Source: Anthoceros angustus (lineage: Eukaryota > Streptophyta > Anthocerotopsida > Anthocerotales > Anthocerotaceae). From it: 64,000 bases of DNA. A program made the translations under genes and the position numbers. The DNA is taken from positions 62,001 through 126,000 of the forward strand of contig MU008206.1 of NCBI GenBank assembly GCA_010909165.1. The letters run 5' to 3'. Each line of letters opens with the position of its first letter. The first letter of the stretch is position 1. Under the pieces are notes generated by a model, which saw nothing but the letters and a program-made list of their open reading frames with translations, ran no database searches and was not told where the DNA came from. Shown here one piece after another: positions 35,945-47,800 of this stretch.

Positions 35945-36910
35945 CACCCACGAACCTAGACATAGGCAAATAATAATACATCTAGGTTTTTCTTACAAAT
36001 AAATCCCGAGATCTTAATGCTCCAACTAAAATAGAATATAGTGGATTGGTCAAGGCATATTTCTTAGAACTAGGAAATTTAGAGTTTGATCTCGGTCTAC
36101 TCTAATAGTGAATTTAATGTTCGGCATTAATGGCCCAATTGATAAAGTAATTTACACCTTAATATAATATATAATATATAATAAAATATTATAAAATATA
36201 ACATAATATTATGGAATACATATAGAAGTACTTGGTTAGGGGCAAGGGATAGAAGTTGCGTTAGAGTGCTTGGATAAGACAAGGGCTAGAAGTTATGCTG
36301 GTGGCTAGAATGAATTAGTAATGTATACCTTAATATAAAATAAAATAATTAATATAATAATATTATATATATTATATTATATATTAATCTATATATATGT
36401 ATCCCCTATATTTATCTACGTATAATTATACACATATCCTATACTTTATCATGGATATAAGTGCACAATGTAAGGGTGCATATTTATTATCATTGTAGGA
36501 CTGGTTGAAACAAAAAAAGTTAGTCTTCAACTCATGAATAGCTATGGTCAAGTAAAAACATTGATAAAATAATGGTGAAGTTATGAGGTGGGAGGAAAAT
36601 GTGAGAATTGCTGGTCCATGTTACAGTGGTGTGGGCGACATAAACAAATAGTTGTCAAGAGAGGGTGTAATGACGAAGACAAGGTGAAACATAAACAAAT
36701 AGTTCTCCAAAGGGGTGTAATAAAGTGGGGAGGATGATAGGGGAGAGAAAGGGGGCACCTTGCTATATTTACGTTGCAATTGCATGTGAGAAAAATTGAA
36801 CAATGCTTGTGATAGAGGGGTGTAATTATGAAGGCACTTGCTGCTGCTTCGTTACTGGCTGCATAGTAAGAGACGTTATTAAGAGTACAATTTCAGTCGC
36901 AGGTTTCCCC
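35945..36910. other. AT-rich intergenic DNA
   Basis: Very AT-rich, with runs of 'ataatatataatatat' at 36155-36220 and 36330-36400. No gene, RNA or mobile element is recognised. A 27-bp phrase around 'aacaaatagtt' is repeated near 36643 and 36694. It separates the possible peptide gene from the 3' end of the PARN gene. Confidence 0.5.
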
Positions 36911-36916
36911 AGAAGG

Positions 36917-39900
36917 TTACTTATCAGCCCACCAAAGTTGGCTTATTTCCAAACTCCTGCAGTACGCGGCAGCAGCTCTAACGCCAGAGTGTGCGCTGTA
37001 ATTCAAAGAAACCAACCTAGTTGAATCTAATAGTTGAAAACGGTTCTCGGAGCTACAATTGGGGATGAAATTGATAGAGGTCGCTTACCCTTGGCATGGA
37101 TCACCATCATCTTGCCGGCGTGGCCACTTCGGCAAATCGGCCATGGTCTCCTCGGCAAGAGATGCCTTCCTCCGCTTGTGTTCACTAAGGATCTTAATCC
37201 TGGTATCTTGGATAACATGATAAGGCACCACGGTAACGCCCCAACTTGAGCTCTCAACTGCTGGCATGAAGTTACTCACTTGGGTATGGTCCTTCAACTT
37301 GACGTAACAAGTGCTCGGGTTTAACCAGATGAGCTTGGTTATTTCCATGCCAAGGCCCGCTAGCCGTGAGAAAATTTCGTGTGCAGGCGGCAAACTATGC
37401 AGTCTGGCTGCAACACGAAAGATGGTGGTGCGATCTGGAATGACATGCTCTCCATTCAAAGGCAAATACGGGATGTCGCTGCTCCTCATAAACAAGCGGT
37501 TCGCGTATTGTTCGACCGAGTGAACGACAACCTGCAAACAGGGGGTCATTGAGAGAGAACTGAATTGACAACAATGCTGAAAAACGACATCGGAATTCAG
37601 AGTCACCTGCGGTTGCTTAAGCTCCTCGGTTAGATGGGTTCCTGGACGAGCCTCTAGAAACTTACTCAACCACACGAAACTGGCTCCCGTTATGAAGGCA
37701 TCGTACCTGAATTCTCCGGCAAATCAAGATGCATACACATATGAGCTCAATTCAGACAGGTAACCCTGAGCTAGATTTCGTTCAAATAACGTGCCCTTGG
37801 TTACTGTGCTGATGTGATACAAGGGGGAAAATGGTGTAGCCGGCTCACTACAGAAAAGTACTTGACCTTGCACAAATGGCCGGCGCCACACTTACCCAGC
37901 TTCATGATTGAAACTCTCGCTTTGATAGCGAGTAAAATCTTTTCCATGGCGAACCCTTGGTGGTTGCAGTTGTTTTATGCAGTTCTCACCTTCCGCATCC
38001 AGCTTAACACCAAGTGAGGATTCAGTCGCTGCGACAATTCCTGTGAAGAAAAACCACGGTTACGCACTGGACTTGGTGTAAGCTCAAAGCCAGAATTACT
38101 AACATTCAGGGGATGCTGGTAGTACACGACCATCCTGCTCCTTCATGTCGGTTGCCCCGGTAGAGGTTATTATGGTGGCTTCTCCAATATCAGCACTTGA
38201 TACTGGAGGAATGTTTGACAGAGCTGTAGAGTTGACTTTAACCACCTTATTCTCACCACTTGTCGGACATTGAAAATTTGACAACACTGTATAAACCTCT
38301 TCCAGGGAAGTTCCTCGTGCGGGCGGGAAGACATTTGGGACCGTCCGTGCAAGATACTTAGTATCATAAACCCCACCAGGGAACAGAGAGATTATCTGTT
38401 TAAAGACCCATCAGACACAGAGGTAAGCATGGACTAAAAAAGAATTTCGAAGAGACATTGAAGTAAGACTGGAGACGTCAGAGAGAAGAACCACCTTCTG
38501 TCCAAATTCTGCAAACGTTGGAGGAAGATGTGAAATGAACTGCTGATAAAAGTAGCAGACATCTGTGAACAAGTTGTGTCCCACAACAGGCTTCTTGCAG
38601 GAAACCAGGAGTTTCACAACATGTCCAAAACCAACGGCACGGAAATATAGCCGCTGCTTCTCCGCAGCCATCTCCGCTTCCTGAGCAGCTATACTGTCAG
38701 CTGATCCCTTTGTGAGCCTCAGACTTGATAACCGTGTTTTCAATTTGGACTGCCTCAAGGCAGAGGTGTATCAGCTTGGCAAAGATGTGGTGGAGAACCA
38801 CCAGCGAGTAGCACTGTCCAACCATAACAGACAAGCAGGACTATGTTCACGAACCTGTAGAACTTCAGCGTAGAAATACTTTTTGCCGTACCGTTTCTCC
38901 AGTTCCTGATACATAACCGCTCGCAGATAGCTGTTACATGGCTCGAGCACAAGCACCTCACAGGTATGGTCAACTGGACAAGACATCTGTCGATGGTCCT
39001 CCTCCGCATCAGGAGGCAGACAGCACGAATCAGCTTGTTGCGGCCCTTGAAGCCAGCATTGAACACGAGCCATTTGCTGCTGAAGAAACGCAAGGTCTGA
39101 CTCATCAGTCAAAACAATAGGCTGTTGCTTTTTGTCCTCAGCTTTCTGCTTGCCTTTGTGGAACTGTTGTTGCTGTGTGAAGGAGAGATAAGGGATCCCT
39201 GCTTGACAAAACATGAAGGGCACACATAAAATAGCCTTGAGGAGTAAGAAAGAATCGTAGCTGACCCACTGATCCTTAGAGTCTGGAGGGACCTGCTCTT
39301 AGCTTCATTCTGTTGCAGTAAGTTCACCTGTCAACAAGTAGAGTGCCTGGGCAGGAAAGCCCATACTCTCTATATAGCTTGCACAGACAACGACAAGAGA
39401 GAACCCTTGTCATAGAAAGGAAAGGGCTCAGCTGACCTGAATATATGAACTTGTTGAAGTCGAAGTTATGATTCTTCAGAAACTCCAAGGACGATGCCTG
39501 CGAAAGGTGCAAGCAGAACGAAAATGTGACATAGTGCGAATTGCGTTCCCAGAAGCACCAGCATTTGCGAAAAACTCACCTGGCTGGTGAAGCGCGAGTC
39601 CCAATTACCATAGCTGTGAGGGAAAACATAGAAATTGAAAGTCTGGGCCGTGTAACAACCCTCTTCATCCAGCTCAAACATTGACAGGCCAAGCTGCCAC
39701 GCGCCAACTTATGTTACACCCGATGAAGATTTGGAAGTCCTAGTCCTAGTCCTAGCCCAGGTCGAGCGCGAGTGGCAGGTACCCTAGTGAGCCCACAACC
39801 AGCTCGACAGGTATGCCCGATTTACACGCCTCAGCGGGAGGTGAGCAGCAACATCACGCAGTACCTGAATGATGAGGAAGCTCTGGGCGGACTGTTTGAC

Positions 39901-40174
39901 TCTGGCATATCGCTGTTCAGGGTCATCAAGCACATCTTCCCGCCTGAGGCACGCATGGCGCAGGAATCGGCGCCAATAAGATCCTCCAACCAAGCGCGAA
40001 CAAGAAAGCAGAATCACATTCGCATCCTCGGCAGCTTGAATGCATTGCAACTGACCCCGGATCGACGGCTTGGATGCCCGTCATTTCAGCGTCCATTGAG
40101 AAGAAGACACACTGGTCGATTGCCTTCTCCACTCTCGGCAGCATTTCCTCGAAGTTCTCGAGGGTCACGTCCAT
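36917..40174 (-). CDS. PARN: Poly(A)-specific ribonuclease (PARN-like deadenylase)
   Basis: PARN removes poly(A) tails 3'-5' as a DEDD-family exonuclease. I model 11 exons (minus): 40174-40056, 39943-39865, 39693-39580, 39497-39437, 39198-38855, 38749-38495, 38395-38104, 38028-37896, 37706-37607, 37531-37089, 36995-36917. They join in phase to 2,019 bp (672 residues), close to animal PARN length. All four DEDD acids and the DEDDh His are visible: Asp28 and Glu30 ('FFSMDAEM'), Asp302 ('GHNLFTDVCYF'), His463 and Asp468 ('HEAGYDAFITG'). An R3H-like stretch lies in exon 5 between the two nuclease halves. The last small exon is the least certain. The frame is open upstream to another ATG at 40399, which would add 75 mostly basic and hydrophobic residues; plant PARN (AHG2) is reported to act in mitochondria, so this could be a targeting peptide. 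A pogo transposon sits 283 bp upstream of the 40174 start. Confidence 0.92.
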
Positions 40175-40935
40175 GGTGCACGCGCCTGCCCTGCTGAAGC
40201 TGGCAGTGAAGCATCCGACAAGAGATATAGCAGCAACGGAGAGGCTAACAAAGCAGCGGCAGCAGCTCAGAGCCGAATGCCGAATTGCAGTCAGTAGAAG
40301 CGGTCGTTTGAAGCCAGTCCTGCGATCGAAACGGGAGGCAACGAGGAAGCGTGCACTGTACGTCCTGTATGTACATACACATGCACGTGTGTCGCTCATC
40401 AGTCACCGGTAAGCTCTAACAGAATCCAGATATGTAAAAGGATATGTAGCTGCATACAGTCAAACCCCTCTAATTGGGACCCCTATAAATGGAACCCCTT
40501 TAAATGGGACGCCCGGGCTTACTCCCTTGAATGTGCTACGTGCTAAATGGGAAACCTCTCTAATTTGTAAATGGGAACATGTCTCCCAAACATTCAATGC
40601 AAGTACACCTCTGTAAAAGAGAAAATACATATTTAAAAAAAATAAAAAAATTGAGGAAATCGTCTTATCGAGATTAAATCATGAGTTATTGAGATTATGT
40701 CAAGTTAAAGGCTATCGAGATTATATCATAAAACATAGATCATCGAGATTGGGCCTATATATAGTAGTTACATACACTATGCTTTGTGATCAAGCATTGT
40801 TCCTAGTACATAAGTTGTTTACAAGATTGTTGTCTTATGGTGTCGTAAGTTGTGTTATGGTGTTGTAAGTTGTTGTCTTCTTTGTGAGATATTTTGTATG
40901 TGTTCCTTACCCATTCTCTTTGACGTGTAGGAACA

Positions 40936-41850
40936 ATGCCGTCCAAGCCGCCGCGCAAGCATGCTACCCTAACAAAGCAACAAAAGAAAGAGGTTTGCGA
41001 ATATTATGTCCAACACTCTTGCACACTTAAGGAGTTGACTAGATGGACAAGAGAAGTTTTCAATAGCGACTTCTAAAAGTGCATTGTCTAGGATTGTGAA
41101 TGACAAAGACAAATGGTTGGACCCGCCATTGGTCCAACAACTAATATGGCGGGAATGAGGATAGACAATGATGCCCAGTGTTGACCACGGAGTACACGTT
41201 TGGGCTCTTGCAATCCAAGCTCAAGGTGCCACAATTTCAGATGACTTGCTTCGTAAGATGGCTTCCAAATTCCACGAGAGGATTCCTGAAGATGAGAGAC
41301 CAAAAATGACATACCATAGAGGTTGGGTTGCTCACTGGAAGAAAAGGTATAATTTTAAATCAGTTGTCAGACATGGAGAGGCAGGGAGTGTTGACAATAC
41401 AGAAGCAGTGAAGGCAGCTACTAGAGAGCTGCAACTTCAAGTTCTTGATTATGGAGCTGCAAATGTTTTTAATATGGATGAGACTGGTCTTTTCATCAGA
41501 GCACCGCCGAACAAGACACTTGCAACAATGCGTGTTGCAGGACGGAAGCAGTTTAAGGACCGGTTGACAATTGGACTGAGAACAAATGTTGATGGATCTT
41601 GCAAGTTGCCACCTTTTGTGATTAAGAGATATCTTAGGCCTCATGCTTTTTCCGTCAGGAATGTTCAAAATCCCGAGAATTTGAATATTATCTGGTCTGC
41701 AAACCAAAAGGCATGGATGACAATAGAGCTGTTTGAGAAGTTTTTGCTAGATTTTGACCAGAGGATGGTTGCATCAGGGCGGACTAGAGTGTTACTTATA
41801 GTGGATAATTGTCATGGGCATCGGTTTGGTAATGCAGCTCAATTGCAAGT
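40936..41850 (+). pseudogene. Pogo/Tigger transposase, truncated
   Basis: A start at 40936 gives a basic N-terminus with a CENP-B/psq-type helix-turn-helix ('LTKQQKKEVCEYYVQHSCTL'), broken near 41075. From 41168 a long frame continues with the second helix-turn-helix (Tc5/CENP-B type, 'WVAHWKKRYNF') and the DDE core. The first catalytic Asp is in 'VFNMDETGLF' and the second in 'VLLIVDNCHGH'. The third acidic residue is missing because after about 41845 the sequence turns into an inverted copy of itself (41866-42013). The protein would be inactive. Confidence 0.9.
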
Positions 41851-41865
41851 TACAAAGGTGGTTTT

Positions 41866-42510
41866 CCAATTATCCACTATAAGTAACACTCTAGTCCGCC
41901 CTGATGCAACCATCCTCTGGTCAAAATCTAGCAAAAACTTCTCAAACAGCTCTACTGTCATCCATGCCTTTTGGTTTGCAGACCAGATAATATTCAAATT
42001 CTCGGGATTTTGAACATTCCTGACGGGTAATGGGTAAGAATGGGTAAGGAACACATACAAAATATCTCACAACAAGACAACAACTTACAACACCATAACA
42101 CAACTTACAACACCATAAAGACAACTTGTACAATGAAACAACTTATGTACTAGGAACAATGCTTCTGATCACAAAGCATAGTGTACAGAACTACTACATA
42201 TATAGGCCCAATCTCGATGACTGTCTATGTTTTATGAGATAATCTCGATAGCCTTTAACTTGACATAATCTCAATAACTCATGATTTAATCTCGATAAGA
42301 CGATTTCCTCAATTTTTTTATTTTTTTTAAAAATATATATTTTTTCTTTTACAGAGGTGTACTTGCATTGAATGTTTGGGAGACATGTTCCCATTTACAA
42401 ATTAGAGGGGTTTCCCATTTAGCATGTAGCACATTCAAGGGAGTAAGCCCGGGCGTCCCATTTAAAAGGGGTTCCCACTTATGGGGGTCCCAATCTGAGG
42501 GGTTTGACTG
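41866..42510 (-). repeat. Inverted duplicate arm of the pogo element
   Basis: Read on the minus strand, 42510 to 42038 repeats the element's left end, and 42035 to 41866 repeats transposase codons around 'NPENLNIIWSANQKAWM' through 'VLLIVDN'. The minus frame 41839-42060 is this copy, not a separate gene. The loop between arms is only about 30-45 bp, so a long hairpin could form. Confidence 0.92.
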
Positions 42511-42775
42511 TACATACATACGTATGTAGTCCTCACACCCGGCCCAGGCAGCCCACTGGCCCTGGCCCTGGCCAGTGCCAGCGTGGCAATGTCCCAAGAT
42601 CGGGAACATACAGAGGCCACTTCTTGCGGGCCATGGCTTTCGCGTCTCCCGCGCTGCGCTCGCACGCATTGCAATTGCATCGCATTCCATCCAGCCCAGC
42701 ACATTGAGCTGTGCTGCGCATCAACCTGTCTGGGCTCGCTGGTGTTGTGAAATCGGCCGGCTCTGAGATGCGCAA

Positions 42776-45700
42776 ATGGTGTTCCGCACGATCGCTCATT
42801 ATCCCAATTACTTGAACTACAGCATCAAGCGTCGTCTGCTCTCCAGAAGCCCCAGCTCCAAAGCAAAGTTGTTTGCTGCCAAGGCCAGACGAAAGAGACG
42901 GCCTCGGCCCCGGCCCGAGTGGGATGTAAGTACTGTAACACCATTCTCCTCTCTTCTGCCAGTTAGCCTGGTCAATCTGACGGCTTAACCCAGTGCACGC
43001 CGGCTTGCCCTCAGAGCACCATACACGACTTATCCGTCTACAAGCTGTCTGCGGCAGAGCTGGTCCGTTTTTCCTCGCCATGAGCCTGGTCGTGGAGTTC
43101 TGTGATCCTTTTAAGTCATGCATGCTCAGGCTCAGATCTTCATTCATTTCCTGCGACTAATTGTAATTGTAATTGTAATTGTAATTGTAATTGTAATTGT
43201 AATTGTAATTGTAATTGCAGGCAGCTAAGCGGACAATCCACAGCAGTCGAGATTATGGCCCTTCCAAGTTTGGGTATACCAAGTCAGGACATGGTGGGCT
43301 GTGCACAGCTTGCTTGCCAATTACGTTGTTTGTCTGCGCGCTTTGAAAGCTCTGCACGTCCTGCTACTAGCTAACATTGTTGCTTCTGTCTTCACAACAG
43401 CCAAGAACTGACCCCGCAAAATTTGCAGGAACTTCCTCTCCCTCGACGACCTCCACTTCCGACGGGGGATCTCAGTGCAGCGCCCATGGTTATTCTGGAG
43501 TTCATTCTGATAGCGGGAAAGACTGTCAGGCAGACTCAGACTCAGAAGAGGAAACGGAGGGATGCGTTCATAGCTCTGAGCCTGAAACCTCCCATGACTA
43601 CGAGTCTACATCTGAACAAGAGCAGGAGATATCGGGTGATGGGGACTCATCCACTGAGCTCGAGCTTGTCCCAACTGCGGCCGAGGATTCTCAAGTTCAA
43701 AAAGGTTGTTACGCTGAAGGTGGTAGCAAGTCCAGAAAGGATAGTGGAGTTCTGCTTATAGGTAACTTCGGGAGTGGTGTGGATCAAGGTGCAAAGAAAG
43801 GAAGGCGACGTACAAGAAGAAAGCAGAAGGAGACAGAGCCAGCAGAGTGGAAAGCAGCAGTTTGCCAAGCATCTCCATGTGGTTCCCTGAAGCCCACGGG
43901 TAAGGATGTTCCCTTCTCCAAACCTTGTTTACATCAAAAGAATGTAGCATTTCAGGAATACATTTTTGCTCCTTGGTTGTTGTGAGGTCTCCTCACTCCG
44001 AGTATCATTCTCAAAACAGGAAAGGCATTTCCTTCCTTGGCCGACTTCAGGGCATCATACTGCTCTAGTCCTACAATCGACTTTGAGGATGAGATCAAGC
44101 TTTTTGAGTCCCTTCCGAAAACAACCATGGCAAGCCGTCCTCCATCCAAACAAGTGAAAGGAGCATCGAAGGAGAGGTCCGCAAAGCTTGGCCCCTCCTC
44201 AGCCGCTGACCAGGAGGGCAATGGTGCCGTCAGATCCTTGCAGAAGCTAGCTTCCATGCAGCTGGAAGACAGCACTGGTTTAGCGGGTCCACCAGCAAGC
44301 ACAAAGGCGAAGGGATTCATCCGCAATCCCGTGTTCAGAACGGGCTTGGTTGCGTACAAGAGTTCTGGTGAACTGTCAGAGGTGCAAGGGCAGAGAATGA
44401 GGGGAGCCACCAGGACCCTTGTGACAACCAACTCCATCAGACGTATCCAACTGATGAAACCTAAAATTCCGCAACAAGATCTTGAACCACCAGATTGTAA
44501 GGGCTGCAGCAGTCCAGCTGAAGCTCATGAAGTGGGAAGTCAAGCTCAAGAATCAATTAAAAGCGCAGCCCCATATAAGAGCCCCATTCAGGTAGTTCCC
44601 TTCTCCTAATGACATCAGTGGAAAAGTAGCCGGCCATGCCACCACTGATTTGCCGTTTCCATTTAGTCAAAACTGCGTCTCGTATTTCTTGTAGGTTATA
44701 TCGCCAGATGGAGACCAAGTCGAGATAGATCACAAAGGTGGAGACAGCTTGTCTCCAGAAACTTCGCTCAACAAAGACCTCCACCAGGCATGTCGTCAAT
44801 GCCAGATTTGGCTACAGCGAAGTGATGTGGGATAACCAGTTATGACATGCGTCTGTACATGTGTGCAGGAGCTTGAACGACTCAGGCAGCATCACCATGT
44901 TCTCACCAAGGAGGTTGAAGATCTCAAGCGTTGTACAAAACAAGAAATCGAGAGTGTTCAGGTTGCATGCTGTAGTAGTATTCCTAACATGTTACCATTA
45001 TAGGCCTCACCATGCTACTAGCAGGAAGCAAGCTAACTAACGTACCCTGTCCAGGTCGAGCTCCGGAATATGCTGGCAGGCCAGCAAAACTTGAAGTCAA
45101 GCTCACCAGAAAGCACTTGGCATGGCATCGCAGTGACAAGTACAGGACAGTCAGAACAACTTAAAGGTAGAGTGGCCGTGTATGGAGAAGCCAGCACAGA
45201 CAGCGGTTAAAGCTGGCCATCTGTTGGGTGGCAGTCTCACATGGTAGGCTGATGAACATTAATTTCGCGTTCTGACTTGCAGACATGCTCCAGCTACCAT
45301 CACCTTCTCTCTCAGGGCTTGCTACCAAAGGGCGAGATGAAGCTTCTCCGCCCATCCATCGACAGTATTGCGTAGGAGAAGGAGGGGCAGACTTAGGGGA
45401 CAAGAGTTCTGAGACTGTGAGGATGGGCCAGCAGTGTCTGGGCTCACAGGCCTGCATGCCCCAAGATGGACAAGAAAACTCCGGTGCTCCAACTCAGGTG
45501 GTTTTGGCTGCTTGCTTGGCGTTCACCTACTGCATTTGCAATAGTTTACTCAGTTCTGACTTATGCCTGTGCAGCCACGCGAGATCCCTGACTTTTTGTT
45601 GCAACGATTTCAACCTCCGGCGCAAATTCCATCAAAGGAGCCATCGCTTTCTCACGTTGGAAACATAAGCGGATTTGTTTCACAACATACCGCAGGAGTA

Positions 45701-46623
45701 AATGAGCAAGGAGGAATGAAGATGAGCGACATAAACCCCCTGTTTTCACCAGTGAGGGACTATGATGGTAATCTCGATTTCTACTGGACATCCAACGTCG
45801 GACAATTTCAACTTTCAGATTCAGGAGCAAGATCTTCCTTCAACGAGCGCACTCGTCACCACAAAGCTATACTGCTGGATTCGGCAAGTAGACATTCACT
45901 GGGAGTGGACAAGTTTGTCAGGTCTTTCGGCAAAAGGGTTGCTGCACATGAGGCTGAGTTCCAGCTAGGTGGTAGCAACTCCTATCTCGGGGATGCCATT
46001 TTGTTGCGTCAGAAGGGTGCACTAACTCCGGGAAAATTTTCCAACCCATTCGAGAATCCCCTGTTTGAAGGTGGCGTCAGCAGACACTTGTTGGACAGGA
46101 AACTTTCCGATTTATCACAGCAGGCGGGAGCAGGGTCCTTGGACAAGGGTGCAGAGGTAATGGACGGTTGCAAGGAAGACGCTCAAACAACATACTCCTC
46201 GTCGACTCAGACACGGCAAGGGTCAGTTCGTATGGAATGCGTCTCTTCGACACACAACCGGGTTACGTCCAGACAACCGGAGCAATCGAATTCCACAGAC
46301 GGTACAACAACAGGGGCAGCACCAGGGAGAGCTCAAATTTTGTGGAAACATAGACCAAGTGGCACTGCAGCAAATTTTGAGAATTCCAGCAATGCAGGTA
46401 CACGTCTGCTGATGCCCGTTGCTATTGCCCACTCCTGGCATTGGTCGCGTCCAACTGGATCGGAATCATTTGCTTCACTGTGACAGGGATGCTTCAGTTT
46501 CAGAGTACAACTTCAACTTCTCTACAACAAGTAGAGAAGGAGAACATAAACTACTTCGGGAAGAAGACATTTCGAGGAGCACAAACATGGACTGCAGCAA
46601 AAGCCAGTATACTAAGGTCATAA
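42776..46623 (+). CDS. Coiled-coil protein, possibly SPICE1-like (centriole)
   Basis: Probable exons: 42776-42925, 43015-43062, one from 43221 (end uncertain), one from 43400 to about 43900, then 44020-44590, 44695-44790, 44869-44960, 45055-45168, 45283-45498, 45576 to about 46397, and a last one ending at 46623. Exons 1-2 join to 'RPRPEWDSTIHDLSVYKLSA', which resembles the N-terminal motif of animal SPICE1 (spindle and centriole-associated protein: Trp-Asp, then 'DLTVHRATPE..'). The middle is acidic and disordered; 44869-44960 encodes a short coiled coil ('ELERLRQHHHVLTKEVEDL'). The rest has no domain I know. If it is SPICE1, the organism should have basal bodies, as seed-free plants with swimming sperm do. 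The family call rests on one short motif; a plant-specific unknown is equally possible. Intron 2 ends in a hexanucleotide repeat. Confidence 0.6.
43158..43217 (+). repeat. (taattg)n hexanucleotide repeat
   Basis: About ten perfect copies of 'taattg', the last running directly into the splice acceptor 'ttgcag' at 43215-43220. Repeat length changes would alter the polypyrimidine spacing of this intron. Confidence 0.95.
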
Positions 46624-46898
46624 GTGGGCAGAAAGAATGAGAGGGCGGCACCATCTGTCAAGTGCAAAACAGCCTTGGGACACAAGTCAAGTCACTGTCC
46701 TGGCAAGGAAGTACGGAGGAGTAGAGTGACTATGGAAACGATGAGTCAGGTTCACAGACCATATCAGGAAGCTGGCTCGGACGTAAACGAGCTGGCCTCC
46801 CCTTCCTCACGTGTGGCGACGGAAATGATACGATTCGATGGATATAAATCCGCATGTACATACATACATACATACATACATATATACATACATATATA

Positions 46899-46932
<34 letters not shown>

Positions 46933-46971
46933 CATACATACGTACATAAACACATACATACCTGCCTATCC
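46624..46971. repeat. (cata)n microsatellite between convergent genes
   Basis: From about 46856 to 46966 the sequence is almost pure 'catacata' with 'tata' interruptions. It separates the ends of the SPICE1-like gene (+) and the DUF1279 gene (-). Long Tyr/Ile/His frames across it are artefacts of the repeat. Confidence 0.92.
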
Positions 46972-47800
46972 CTATTGCTTTTCTGTTGAAGACTCGTGGG
47001 CTTCTGGGTTATCTGATTTGGATTTCCGGTCGAACCATCCGGCGACAATTGGAGTAAGGGCCACAGTGGGAGGAAATCGGATGGGCGAAGCCGCTTTGTG
47101 TGCGGCATATGCCAAAGCAAATGTGCCCACTTTCTCTCCTGTGGCATCTGCTTGGATCCCGACCTGCAAAGACGACAGAAGTAATAAGTTGGTTGAGGCT
47201 GTGCGCAAGCCACTCCACTATGCCTTACCGCAAGCCCCGCATCTGATGAACAATGAGTTACCTGCGAGAGGAGAGTTGCCACATCGACCCCAGCATTGAC
47301 GAGCACATAACAGAGGCCGAAGGACACCAAGGAGAGGGACACTGAAGTGGCCAAATAAGCACCTCCATATCGTGCAAGCAGCTCCTTGGCCTGGTTCTGC
47401 TTTTTGCCTTTGTCCTCCTCACCAGGCTTGTCCTGGTCCTTGGAAGTGAAGATCTGGTGTCCCATCCCAATCCCAGTCCCAGTGACGACAGTCATGGACG
47501 ATGTGGGGGAGTAAGGAGAACTTGGAAACAGAAAGGCAGGCAGTATACCTTCCACAGGCCAGCCTCCAAGCCGAATTTACGTGTGACAGAGTCGACGTCA
47601 GACGAGTCGGCCTGCTCTTGCCCCCTCTCCTTCTCCTTCTCCTGTGTGGCGGAACACAGGACATACCACCTTGAGCGCTGAGGCATTGAGTGGGAGAGGG
47701 AGAGGCGGCCAGAGAAGGTGGCGGTGGGAGAGGACCGCCATGCGGCCAGGCCATTGCTGCCGCCAACGTTGAAGACAAGGCCGGGGGCAGCCAGCGCCAT
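46972..47800 (-). CDS. DUF1279 (FAM210-like) membrane protein, plastid type
   Basis: Three exons (47800-47549, 47453-47262, 47163-46972) join in phase to 636 bp, 211 residues. The first exon encodes a Ser/Arg/Ala-rich N-terminus without an acidic run, consistent with a chloroplast transit peptide. Then come 'KFGLEAGLWKIFTSKD', an acidic/basic linker, and the DUF1279 core. The core has one membrane helix ('AYLATSVSLSLVSFGLCYVL', about residues 115-135), 'NAGVDVATLL' and the conserved tail 'KVGTFALAYAAHKAASPIRF'. Animal relatives (FAM210A/B) are mitochondrial membrane proteins; the plant ones are poorly studied. Intron lengths are 95 and 98 bp. It is divergent from the F-box gene starting 311 bp away. 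Confidence 0.9.

Larger units (their letters stand above)
40457..42510 (+). mobile_element. Pogo/Tigger-like DNA transposon, foldback derivative
   Basis: Both ends read 'cagtcaaaccc' inward and are flanked by TA (40455-40456 and 42511-42512), the target of the Tc1/mariner-pogo group. The inverted arms are unusually long: 40457-40916 is mirrored by about 42038-42510. A further internal fragment, about 41645-41830, is mirrored by 41866-42035. So the right half is an inverted copy of the left end joined to an inverted piece of the transposase; the original right end of the gene is missing. It lies between the head-to-head PARN and SPICE1-like genes. Confidence 0.93.

Noticed and set aside
39109-39327. 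Minus frame 'MNLLQQNEAK...' as a PARN exon
   Set aside because: Skipping it gives the conserved 'NKFIYSGIPYLS' join in phase; including it breaks the family alignment, so it is intron.
41839-42060. Minus-strand transposase-like frame as a separate gene
   Set aside because: It is the inverted duplicate of 41645-41830 within the pogo element.
46730-47000. Tyr/Ile/His and Met/Tyr/Val/Cys-rich frames over the microsatellite
   Set aside because: Direct translation of a (cata)n repeat; not coding.
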